Source: Prevotellaceae bacterium (GTDB taxonomy: Bacteria; Bacteroidota; Bacteroidia; Bacteroidales; Bacteroidaceae). From it: a stretch of 5,618 bases of DNA. A model generated the notes under the pieces. That model saw nothing but the letters and a program-made list of their open reading frames with translations, was not told where the DNA came from and searched no databases. A program made the translations under genes and the position numbers. The stretch spans positions 1 to 5,618 of the forward strand of contig JAJPZF010000109.1 of assembly GCA_021204545.1 (NCBI GenBank), read 5' to 3'. Below are positions 1-5,618 of the stretch, one piece after another. Position 1 is the first letter of the stretch. Each line of letters begins with the position of its first letter.

Positions 1-187
1 AGAGCACCTGCACGCCCATGCCCGTGGAGAAGACGTAGTACTTGCCGTCCTCCCCTCGTGCCATCACGGGGTCGTGCACGAAGGGCGTGCCGTTGGCGTC
101 ACGCCACTGGGGCGGCTCTCTTCTTCCGAAGGGTTGGGCGAAGGCTGCCAAGGGAAGCAGCATAAGGATAAGGGTAAGCTTGTTCAT
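1..187 (-). CDS. Secreted glycoside hydrolase family 43 protein (arabinanase-like), N-terminal part
   Basis: Translating the minus strand from the ATG at 187-185 gives 62 residues that stay open to the left window edge. Residues 1-17 form a signal peptide: MNKL, then a hydrophobic run LILMLLPLAAF, with probable cleavage after A17 (AFA/Q). The mature part contains WRDANGTPFVHDPVMARGE and then KYYVFSTG, the usual opening of the five-bladed propeller of GH43 enzymes. D39 in HDPV is the likely catalytic base, and YYVFSTG forms the next strand of blade 1. Family knowledge: members of this type, often annotated as endo-1,5-alpha-L-arabinanase or arabinofuranosidase, cleave arabinan or related plant glycans in the periplasm or at the surface. 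The start overlaps the meaB stop by four bases (ATGA), so the gene is probably translationally coupled to meaB. The acid and pKa-modulating residues lie outside the window, so the exact substrate cannot be stated and activity cannot be confirmed. Confidence 0.82.
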   Translation of the reverse strand, partial: MNKLTLILMLLPLAAFAQPFGRREPPQWRDANGTPFVHDPVMARGEDGKYYVFSTGMGVQVL

Positions 188-1278
188 ATCAGCTTGTAGT
201 AGGCATCGAGCAGCTGCTTGGCCGCCACGAAGGATGTCTTCCTTCCCTCCAGCACGCTCTGCTCCTCCCTGCGGAGCATGTCCCTTATCGTGGGGTTGCG
301 GAAGAAGCCGCCTCGGAGCTGCTCGCTTATGGTCTCGTACATCCAGTACTTCGACTGCTCCTTTCGCCTCTGCTCGAAGTAGCCGTTGCTCTTGGTGAAG
401 GCGATGTACTGGTAAATCATATCCCATATCTCCTTTATGCCGAGGGCGTAGAAGCCGCTGTAGGTAAGCACCTTGGGCTGCCAGCCGCTCTCGGGCGGGG
501 GGAAGATGGAGAGTGCGTTGCGGAAGTGCGAGGCTGCGAGCTGGCACTTCTCGACGTTGTTGCCGTCGCACTTGTTCACGACTATGCCGTCCGCCATCTC
601 CATTATGCCGCGCTTGATGCCCTGAAGCTCGTCGCCCGTGCCCGCAAGCTGTATGAGAAGGAAGAAGTCGACCATTGAGTGGCAAGCCGTCTCGCTCTGT
701 CCCACGCCTACTGTCTCGACGAATATCTTGTCGTAGCCCGCAGCCTCGCACAGGAAGATAGTCTCCCGTGTCTTGCGAGCCACGCCGCCGAGCGAGCCAG
801 CCGAGGGGCTTGGGCGTATGAAGGAGTCGGGGTGGACGGCAAGCTTCTCCATTCTTGTCTTATCGCCAAGGATGCTGCCCTTCGAACGCTCGCTGCTTGG
901 GTCGATGGCGAGGACGGCGAGCTTGCCTCCGTGTTCGCTGAGCACGTGCAGCCCGAACTCGTCTATGCTTGTGCTCTTGCCCGCTCCCGGCACTCCGCTT
1001 ATGCCCACCCTTATGCTCTTGCCCGTGAAGGGGAGGCACTTCTCTATCACCTCCTGCGCCACACGCTGGTGGTCGGGGTTCTGGCTCTCCACTAAGGTCA
1101 CCGCCTGCCCCAGCACGCTCGTGTCGCCTCTTAGTATGCCCTCCACGTAGTCGCCCGCCGTGAGCCTTCGCCTTGCGTAGCGTCCTCTCTTGAGGTGGGG
1201 GTTGATGCTTTGCACGGGAGCTACGCCCTTGTTCACCGTCAAGCCTGCGAACTCCTCGCTGTTCTCGGGATGCTCCAT
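184..1278 (-). CDS. meaB: Methylmalonyl-CoA mutase-associated GTPase MeaB (ArgK/YgfD family)
   Basis: This is a complete 364-residue G3E-type P-loop GTPase. Visible motifs are Walker A GVPGAGKS (95-102), the Mg/base-2 region DPSSERSKGSILGDKTRM (126-143), switch II ETVGVGQSE (188-196), the switch III-type segment GDELQGIK (215-222) and the guanine-specificity motif NKCD (235-238). A helical C-terminal part (about 280-364) corresponds to the dimerisation region of MeaB. Family knowledge: MeaB is cytoplasmic and binds adenosylcobalamin-dependent methylmalonyl-CoA mutase. It uses GTP hydrolysis to gate cofactor loading and protect the mutase from inactivation. In Bacteroidales the mutase serves the succinate-to-propionate route. 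The old name ArgK (lysine/arginine/ornithine transport kinase) is misleading. Length is about 30 residues above the E. coli protein because of an N-terminal extension (MEHPENSEEF to about residue 40), which I recall from Bacteroidales homologues. The ATG at 1278 is supported by GAGGA seven bases upstream. The gene starts 3 bases after the DUF1573 stop and overlaps the GH43 start. No mutase gene is in the window. Confidence 0.96.
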   Translation of the reverse strand: MEHPENSEEFAGLTVNKGVAPVQSINPHLKRGRYARRRLTAGDYVEGILRGDTSVLGQAVTLVESQNPDHQRVAQEVIEKCLPFTGKSIRVGISGVPGAGKSTSIDEFGLHVLSEHGGKLAVLAIDPSSERSKGSILGDKTRMEKLAVHPDSFIRPSPSAGSLGGVARKTRETIFLCEAAGYDKIFVETVGVGQSETACHSMVDFFLLIQLAGTGDELQGIKRGIMEMADGIVVNKCDGNNVEKCQLAASHFRNALSIFPPPESGWQPKVLTYSGFYALGIKEIWDMIYQYIAFTKSNGYFEQRRKEQSKYWMYETISEQLRGGFFRNPTIRDMLRREEQSVLEGRKTSFVAAKQLLDAYYKLI

Positions 1279-1281
1279 AGG

Positions 1282-2388
1282 TCAGTCCTCAATATTAATG
1301 TCAACGAGCAGCTTGGCTTTCCTCGGGTCGTTGCTGATGATGAGCAGGCGGGGGCGGCTCTTCGTCTTGCCCAGCTCGCCGAGGTCTACGCTCACCTTAA
1401 GCTTGGTCTTCGAGTGCGGAGCTATCTTGCGGTCGGCGAGGCTAACGGAGACGGCTCTGTTGAACACCTGCACGGCGCTTATCTCCAGCTCCGTCTCGCC
1501 GAGGTTCTCCACGTTCACTGTCCTCGAGACCTGCGCTTTCTTCTTGGCGGGCTTCGTGCGGTCGACGGCGAGGCTCAGGCTCTCGAGCTGCCCTTGCTCG
1601 TCGGCAACGGCTATCACGGGCGCACGCTCCAGCTCCTCCGCCGTTAGGTCTTTGAAGGAGGGGAGCAGCACGGCGGCGAAGACTATCTCGTTGTCCTGGC
1701 TCACCTTGTCGCCCTCGTAGCGCGCCATATATATGCTTGCCTGGTTAAGTCCCTCGGTCATAAGCTTCTCGCTGTCCAGCGTGAGAAGCACACGCCCCAC
1801 ACGCCCTCCCTGTATCACCTCAGGCAGGTACGTGGCCGTGAGGTACTGCGGCAGGTGCATGAGCTGCGGCGTGAAGTCGTCCTTCTTCAGGTTGAGCACA
1901 CGCAGCTCCGCCACGGGACGGTCGCCCTTGTTCACGTCGTCGAACTCTATGATGTTGGTGCTTATGCGTATGCTCCCAAGGTCGACGGGGAAGCTCGTCT
2001 CGTAGTCAGCGTCGCTCGGCTCAACGACCACTCGCCCCTCGAACGCAAGCCACGTGGGGCGGTCGGAGGCGTTGGTGAAGACGGCGAGTTCCTTGTAGAA
2101 CGAGCCGAGCAGTGCGGCGTCGTAGGTGGCGGTTATAAGGCCTGTCTTGCCGGGCAGTATGGGCGTGCGGGGATAGTCGACGGAGACGCAGCCGCACGAC
2201 GGGCGGACGTCGCGTATCACCAGGGCGGAGTCCCCGTCGTTGGTGAACGGGAAGCTCAGCGCGCGTGGCTGCTTCCACAGCAGCTCTCCCGCCCAGAGGC
2301 GCTTCTCGTCTGCCTGAAGCCGGGGCTGCGCCTCGGCTGCGGCGAGGCAAAGCGTAAGCAGTGTGAGGGTGAGAAGTCTGCGTGTCAT
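1282..2388 (-). CDS. Secreted DUF1573 domain protein
   Basis: This is a 368-residue exported protein. The chosen ATG at 2388 opens a clear signal peptide: MTRR, then LLTLTLLTLCLAAAEA with probable cleavage A20/Q21. C14 is not in a convincing lipobox. Residues about 24-122 form a DUF1573 (Ig-like/ASH-type) domain with FPFTNDGDSALVIRDVRPSCGC (44-67); the PSCGC motif at 63-67 is the family hallmark. A middle beta-rich region (about 125-245) looks like a second Ig-like unit without cysteines. Residues about 285-368 form a third, with VNVENLGETELEI (291-303), KIAPHSKTKLKVSVD (321-335) and the terminal ISNDPRKAKLLVDINIE, also typical of DUF1573. Molecular function is unknown; the fold is generally one for protein-protein contacts outside the cytoplasm. 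The reading frame continues upstream to 2559, but that stretch overlaps the A2M gene, is Arg-rich and would bury the signal peptide. The gene follows its own promoter and lies 3 bases before meaB. Confidence 0.88.
   Translation of the reverse strand: MTRRLLTLTLLTLCLAAAEAQPRLQADEKRLWAGELLWKQPRALSFPFTNDGDSALVIRDVRPSCGCVSVDYPRTPILPGKTGLITATYDAALLGSFYKELAVFTNASDRPTWLAFEGRVVVEPSDADYETSFPVDLGSIRISTNIIEFDDVNKGDRPVAELRVLNLKKDDFTPQLMHLPQYLTATYLPEVIQGGRVGRVLLTLDSEKLMTEGLNQASIYMARYEGDKVSQDNEIVFAAVLLPSFKDLTAEELERAPVIAVADEQGQLESLSLAVDRTKPAKKKAQVSRTVNVENLGETELEISAVQVFNRAVSVSLADRKIAPHSKTKLKVSVDLGELGKTKSRPRLLIISNDPRKAKLLVDINIED
1286..1290 (-). promoter_or_regulatory. Shine-Dalgarno-like site for meaB within the end of the DUF1573 gene
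   Basis: On the minus strand GAGGA (1290-1286) lies 7 bases before the meaB ATG at 1278, inside the last codons of the DUF1573 gene. It is the only start in the window with a clear anti-16S match. It supports the chosen meaB start and suggests that ribosomes ending at the DUF1573 TGA (1284-1282) can re-initiate on meaB. Confidence 0.6.
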
Positions 2389-2427
2389 CGGTTGTAAGAC
2401 GGTTAGGGCGCGGGCGTGCGTTCCGCT

Positions 2428-2448
2428 GGCAAAAGTAAGCACTTTGCC
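2428..2448. repeat. Inverted repeat overlapping the -7 promoter element
   Basis: The arms GGCAAA (2428-2433) and TTTGCC (2443-2448) are exact reverse complements. Allowing one unpaired A, the stem extends by two pairs (GT with AC) to 8 bp, closing on AAGC. The left arm contains most of the -7 TTTG box, so a protein bound here would block or modulate the promoter. It could equally be chance, because the TTTG box itself supplies half of the symmetry. Confidence 0.45.
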
Positions 2449-2460
2449 TAAGAACCGCAA
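2430..2460 (-). promoter_or_regulatory. Bacteroidota-type primary sigma promoter for the DUF1573-meaB-GH43 operon
   Basis: Read on the minus strand, TTG at 2460-2458 is followed after exactly 20 bases by TACTTTTG at 2437-2430. The second element is a full match to the Bacteroidota -7 consensus TAnnTTTG, and the spacing fits the usual 19-21 bases. The -33 element is a partial match (GTTG rather than TTTG). Transcription would begin near 2424, giving a leader of about 35 bases before the ATG at 2388. This is a consensus match only; no start-site data are available. Confidence 0.68.
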
Positions 2461-2485
2461 CCTTTCAGGGGGAAATCTCGCGGTC

Positions 2486-2497
2486 CCTCGTACGAGG
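2486..2497 (-). terminator. Possible weak terminator: 12-bp palindrome just after the A2M stop codon
   Basis: CCTCGTACGAGG is a perfect palindrome beginning 2 bases after the TAA of the A2M gene. As RNA it could form a 4-bp CCTC/GAGG stem with a GTAC tetraloop. No U-run follows, so it does not meet the usual description of an intrinsic terminator. A second weak pair (GGGA/TCCC) lies just beyond it. It may help end transcription or protect the 3' end, or be a fortuitous palindrome. Confidence 0.25.
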
Positions 2498-2498
2498 C

Positions 2499-5400
2499 TT
2501 ATTCTACTGTAAGTGTGATGTCTGAGCCGTGTCCGCAGTACTCGGGCGCGTACTCGCACTTAATGGTTGCCACGCCCGTGTGGAAGCAGCCCGGCCGCTC
2601 GGCGTAGGTGTCCTCTTTGATAAGGTAATGCCCGCGGGGGAGTGCGCAGAAGTGGTACTCCGTGCGGTCGTCGCGTGTCTCGCGGTAATAGCTGAGGCCG
2701 TCGGCGCTGCCGAAGGACGACGACTGCTCCACTGGCTCGAGGCAGGCGGGGCGTGGGATGGTGAGCGTGACGTAGCTGTAGTCGCGGTCGGCCCGGATAA
2801 GGTGCGCCGCGGTGACGCGCTGCCCTGCCTGAAGGACTTCTGGGTAAGAGCTGCTGACGCTCAAGCCCGAGGCGGCATCGCTTATCTCGCTGAAGGGCTG
2901 GCGGAAGTCGGCGTAGGCGGCTCCCCAGCTCGGCTGGGCGGTGAGTTTGTTTAGGCGGAGGCTCTGCGCGCTCCTGACTGAGAGGGAGTCGCGCACATAG
3001 CCAAGGCTGTCGCCCGGGGCGGCGAGTGTGAGCCGCTTGCCGCCGTCGTAGCTGAGGGTGAGCACGTCAGTCGGGGCTTGCCACTCGGCAGGGTTCTGCC
3101 TTCCTTGCATAAGGGCGAAGACGGCGTTTGCGCTTGTCACGGGCGTCTCCCACGCCTCGGCGCGCTTCTCGCGGAGCAGATAGAGGCGCATCCCCTCGAG
3201 CAGGGGCGAGGCGGGCGTAACGTAGTTGAGGGCTTCCATCAGCTGGACGTGGATGTGCAGCTTGCGGTCGACGCTGCGCCAAGCGCCTTGGGTGAACTCG
3301 ATGTACGCGCCTATCGTGTCTACGCTCACAAGCTTGGAGGCGGCTTCGTCTGCCATCGCCTTGGCGAGCCTCTCGTGGCCTCTGCGCTGGAGGATAATGG
3401 AGGCGAGGGCGAGGTCCTCGGTGCTCATCGACCGCTTGTCGGTGTGCCTTACGAGGGCGACAAGGCTGTCGAGCTTCTGCTTCTCGCCTCGGTTAAGCTC
3501 AAGGTCGGCGAGGTCGACGGCGTAGAGGTTGCGGAGCATATAGGTGCTTACGCTCTCGGGCACGGGCATCTCCCCTAGGAGGTAACGGGCGGCTCGGCGG
3601 AGCGTCTCGTCGCTGCGGCAGTCTCCCGTGAGCAGCTTAAGGCGGCCGAGCAGGAAAGCCACCTCGCGCGTGAGGTAGGCGTTGCCCGCCATGCCCGGAT
3701 ACCAGGCGAAGCTGCCGTCGGCTCTCTGTAGTTCCTTCACCTTCGACAAGTAAGGCGCGGGGTCAGTCACAGCTATGTTTAGGGACGAGGCAAGGCGTGA
3801 GGCGTAGAAGGCGACGGCGAGGGAAAGCACGTCGTTAGCCTTGGGCGTGGTGAGCGGTCGCAGTGCCTCGAGGGCATACTCTTCGGGGTGTGCGGTGTAC
3901 TCAAGGGTGAGCCGCCTCTGCGTCGCGCTGTCGGGGAAGAGGCGGGTAAGGTCATATTGCCTCACGCCCTGCCCGAGGGCGGTGAAGGGCAGCGTAGTGC
4001 TCGCCTCAGTCACGGCGGGAAGCACGGGCAGAAGCCGCTGCTCGCCGTCGCCGCCCTCGCCGCTCTCTGCCGTCAGTCTCACGATGAGGTCGCCCTCGCC
4101 TGCGCTAAAGGGGAAGCTGATCACAGTGTCCGCCCGTGCCTCGAGCTTAAGCTCTGCGGCGAAGCTCCGCAGAGTGGTGAGGCTACTGGCTTCGATGACT
4201 TGCAGCACCGCCTTGCACTCGACGGGGCTGTCCGTGTTGTTCGTGAGCGAGGCGGCAAGCGTGGCCTCGTCGCCAGGCCGCAGGAAGCGGGGCAGGCGCA
4301 GCTGAGCCGCCAGCTCTTTCTCCGCCACGACCTGCTCCTCGACGCACGTGGTCATCATATCCTTCGTGTGTGCGACGGCGAGAAGCCTCCACGTCGTCAG
4401 GCTCTCGGGCAGGGTGAAGACGACGCTCGCCTCGCCGCTCCCGTCGGTGCGAAGCGAGGGAAGGAACACCGCCTCCTCGCTGAAGTCCTGCCGAAGACTG
4501 GCGAGGGCTTCCTCCACTTCCGCCCGCTCGTCGGCCGTTTCCGCGGTGTCTTCCGCCACGTTGCTTAGCAGAGCCGCCCCCGCAGCCCGTGAGTAAAGCT
4601 GGGGGCGACGGGCGAACAGCCGCTCGTTCAAGGCAGAGAAGGCGAGGGCTTTCGCCTTGAGCCTCTTCTGCTGGTAGCTGGCGTAGGCGCGGCTCTGGGC
4701 GAGGTAGTCGCTCGTCTGCGTGTAAGGCACGGCGAAGTAGCGGCAGTTCCTCGCCACGTCCAATGCCCACTTGTGCGGGGCGAGACGCTCGAGCGACGCG
4801 TCGTACAAGGTGAGCATAACGTTAGCCTCGGCGGGCGTGCCGTCGGGGCGTGCCAGTGAGAGCCGCCACTCCTGCGTGCTGCCGGGGCTTGTCCTGTCGC
4901 GGAACGTGAGCCAGCGCAGGCGAAGCCCGGTGTCGGGCTTGCGGAGGGAGAGCCGCTGCGTCGCCGTGTAAGCCCTCCCTCCCTTCACGAAGCAGAGCGA
5001 GACAACCGCACCTGTCGCGAAGCGCTCCTCGTAAGGCACGGCGAGTTCCAGCGAGCCGCCCGCCCAAAGCATTAAGGTGTCGGTGACGATCTCCCCGTTG
5101 GCGGACACTATATAATAAAGGTATATGTCGCGGAGGTTGCTGCTCACAGTCATCCTTGCGGGGCGGTCGAGGCAGAACGTGTCGCACGTGCAAGTGAGGA
5201 TGAACGCCGAGTCGACGGTCTCCTCCCGCTTGCCCCAAGGCGTAGAGCCGGGGACAGTGTAGCTGTGGCTCACTGTCTGCTGCTCCCCGTATGCGCTGAG
5301 GGCGGTGACGCTGAGGCGGAGCAAGGAGGCAAGACTGTCCCGTTTAAGGGTATAAGTAAAGCGTCCCTCAGCGTCGGTCTGCACAGTGTCCAGCCTCTCC

Positions 5401-5618
5401 GAGGCGGAGACGGAGCGGAATGTCCACCGCTCCCAGTCGCAGTCGCCCGCGACGCGGCAGCCGCTCATAGGCACGCCGTCGTAGCGAAGCGCCCGAGCCG
5501 TGAACGAAAGACTGTCGTCCGTGAGGCTTAGGCTGTCGCAGAACTCAATCGTGAACGTGGGGAGCTTGTACTCCTCAACACGGAACGAAGTGCTGCTGCC
5601 TGTGCTTGCCCTCACGCT
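2499..5618 (-). CDS. Alpha-2-macroglobulin family protein, C-terminal ~1039 residues (start outside window)
   Basis: The frame is open to the right edge and ends at TAA 2501-2499, so this is the C-terminal part of a larger protein; phylum relatives are about 1,850-2,000 residues. The GTG at 5615 is internal. Numbering from that codon, FRVEEYKLPTFTIEF (11-25) begins an MG-type Ig domain. Further MG domains follow to about 290, then a charged low-complexity stretch (about 300-378), the probable bait-region equivalent. The A2M hallmark follows: EEAVFLPSLRTDGSGEASVVFTLPESLTTW (380-409), then LPRFLRPGDEATLAASLTNNTDSP (441-464). Residues about 575-840 are an alpha-helical toroid like the thioester domain (DGSFAWYPG 633-641), but there is no CxEQ motif. 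A C-terminal bMG10-like domain (about 910-1038) ends with LPRGHYLIKEDTYAERPG and ATIKCEYAPEYCGHG. Family knowledge: bacterial A2Ms are exported, and thioester types trap proteases; the role of thioester-less types is unclear. The fragment has 16 cysteines, many for this family. Confidence 0.93.
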   Translation of the reverse strand, partial: SVRASTGSSTSFRVEEYKLPTFTIEFCDSLSLTDDSLSFTARALRYDGVPMSGCRVAGDCDWERWTFRSVSASERLDTVQTDAEGRFTYTLKRDSLASLLRLSVTALSAYGEQQTVSHSYTVPGSTPWGKREETVDSAFILTCTCDTFCLDRPARMTVSSNLRDIYLYYIVSANGEIVTDTLMLWAGGSLELAVPYEERFATGAVVSLCFVKGGRAYTATQRLSLRKPDTGLRLRWLTFRDRTSPGSTQEWRLSLARPDGTPAEANVMLTLYDASLERLAPHKWALDVARNCRYFAVPYTQTSDYLAQSRAYASYQQKRLKAKALAFSALNERLFARRPQLYSRAAGAALLSNVAEDTAETADERAEVEEALASLRQDFSEEAVFLPSLRTDGSGEASVVFTLPESLTTWRLLAVAHTKDMMTTCVEEQVVAEKELAAQLRLPRFLRPGDEATLAASLTNNTDSPVECKAVLQVIEASSLTTLRSFAAELKLEARADTVISFPFSAGEGDLIVRLTAESGEGGDGEQRLLPVLPAVTEASTTLPFTALGQGVRQYDLTRLFPDSATQRRLTLEYTAHPEEYALEALRPLTTPKANDVLSLAVAFYASRLASSLNIAVTDPAPYLSKVKELQRADGSFAWYPGMAGNAYLTREVAFLLGRLKLLTGDCRSDETLRRAARYLLGEMPVPESVSTYMLRNLYAVDLADLELNRGEKQKLDSLVALVRHTDKRSMSTEDLALASIILQRRGHERLAKAMADEAASKLVSVDTIGAYIEFTQGAWRSVDRKLHIHVQLMEALNYVTPASPLLEGMRLYLLREKRAEAWETPVTSANAVFALMQGRQNPAEWQAPTDVLTLSYDGGKRLTLAAPGDSLGYVRDSLSVRSAQSLRLNKLTAQPSWGAAYADFRQPFSEISDAASGLSVSSSYPEVLQAGQRVTAAHLIRADRDYSYVTLTIPRPACLEPVEQSSSFGSADGLSYYRETRDDRTEYHFCALPRGHYLIKEDTYAERPGCFHTGVATIKCEYAPEYCGHGSDITLTVE

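Larger units (their letters stand above)
2389..2498 (-). other. Intergenic region between the A2M and DUF1573 genes
   Basis: These 110 bases hold no plausible gene. From the A2M stop towards the DUF1573 start, the stretch contains a 12-bp palindrome, a short GGGA/TCCC inverted pair, the -33 and -7 promoter elements and an inverted repeat over the -7 box. A predicted untranslated leader of about 35 bases follows. There is no Shine-Dalgarno match in front of the DUF1573 ATG, as is common in Bacteroidota. This is the only gap longer than 3 bases between genes in the window. Confidence 0.8.

Noticed and set aside
1727..1738. TATATA run as a possible regulatory element
   Set aside because: It is inside the DUF1573 gene and encodes IYMAR. 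There is no partner element at promoter spacing.
1190..2397. Several plus-strand frames of 90-180 residues opposite the DUF1573 gene
   Set aside because: They overlap each other and the recognised gene, and their composition is that of antisense GC-rich DNA. No Bacteroidota promoter was seen for them.
2389..2559. Upstream extension of the DUF1573 frame to an ATG at 2559 (57 more residues)
   Set aside because: It would overlap the A2M gene by 61 bases, span the predicted promoter, read as Arg-rich non-conserved sequence and place the signal peptide internally.
3888..4568. 226-residue open frame on the plus strand, opposite the A2M gene
   Set aside because: It lies antisense to strongly recognisable A2M hallmark residues. 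Long opposite-strand frames are expected in GC-rich coding DNA. Its Arg/Gly/Ala/Leu-rich translation shows no family signature, signal or start context.
4183..4770. 195-residue alternative frame on the minus strand within the A2M gene
   Set aside because: Shifted-frame shadow with a highly Arg/Gly/Pro-rich, low-complexity translation. The overlapping frame has clear family motifs.
5108..5124. AT-rich patch resembling a promoter (TACCTTTA close to TAnnTTTG)
   Set aside because: It lies deep within the A2M coding sequence and is explained by Tyr/Ile-rich codons (IYLYYI). The -7 element lacks the final G and no gene begins downstream.
5613..5615. GTG codon as a start for the A2M protein
   Set aside because: The frame is open through it to the window edge (the preceding codon is Ser). 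The FRVEEYK segment that follows is an internal part of the family, so the codon is an internal Val.
1..5618. Undescribed defence or mobile system
   Set aside because: All coding space is accounted for by four recognisable families. No transposase, integrase, repeat array, toxin-antitoxin pair, RNA gene or direct-repeat boundary was seen on either strand.

Overview
The window reads as a GC-rich bacterial chromosome segment (roughly 60% GC by eye) from a member of the Bacteroidota, most likely order Bacteroidales. Three things support this. The MeaB-type GTPase has the N-terminal extension I associate with Bacteroidales homologues. The large exported protein is of the thioester-less alpha-2-macroglobulin (A2M) type common in that phylum. 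The only clear promoter fits the Bacteroidota consensus (TTG, 20 bases, TAnnTTTG), and most starts lack a Shine-Dalgarno sequence. Genus cannot be fixed from the sequence; the GC content is higher than in typical Bacteroides.

All four genes lie on the minus strand, so transcription runs from right to left. From the right edge: (1) 5618-2499, the C-terminal ~1039 residues of a very large A2M family protein whose start is outside the window; (2) 2498-2389, a 110-bp intergenic gap with a small palindrome just after the A2M stop and a good promoter that overlaps an inverted repeat; (3) 2388-1282, a secreted 368-residue protein with DUF1573 (ASH/Ig-like) domains; (4) 1278-184, the GTPase chaperone MeaB/ArgK; (5) 187-1, the first 62 residues of a secreted family 43 glycoside hydrolase, cut by the left edge.

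The last three genes are packed as one probable operon. DUF1573 and meaB are 3 bases apart, with a Shine-Dalgarno-like GAGGA inside the end of the DUF1573 gene. The stop of meaB and the start of the GH43 gene share four bases (ATGA). The 110-bp gap with its own promoter suggests that the A2M gene is a separate upstream unit, although read-through is not excluded.

The proteins do not form an obvious single pathway. Two or three are exported (A2M protein, DUF1573 protein, GH43 enzyme) and one is cytoplasmic: MeaB, which services the B12-dependent methylmalonyl-CoA mutase of the succinate-propionate route. The mutase genes are not in the window. I see no RNA genes, CRISPR, insertion sequences or phage genes, and no convincing sign of a new defence or mobile system. 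The points worth a second look are the unusual neighbourhood of meaB, the missing thioester and extra cysteines in the A2M protein, and the inverted repeat over the promoter.
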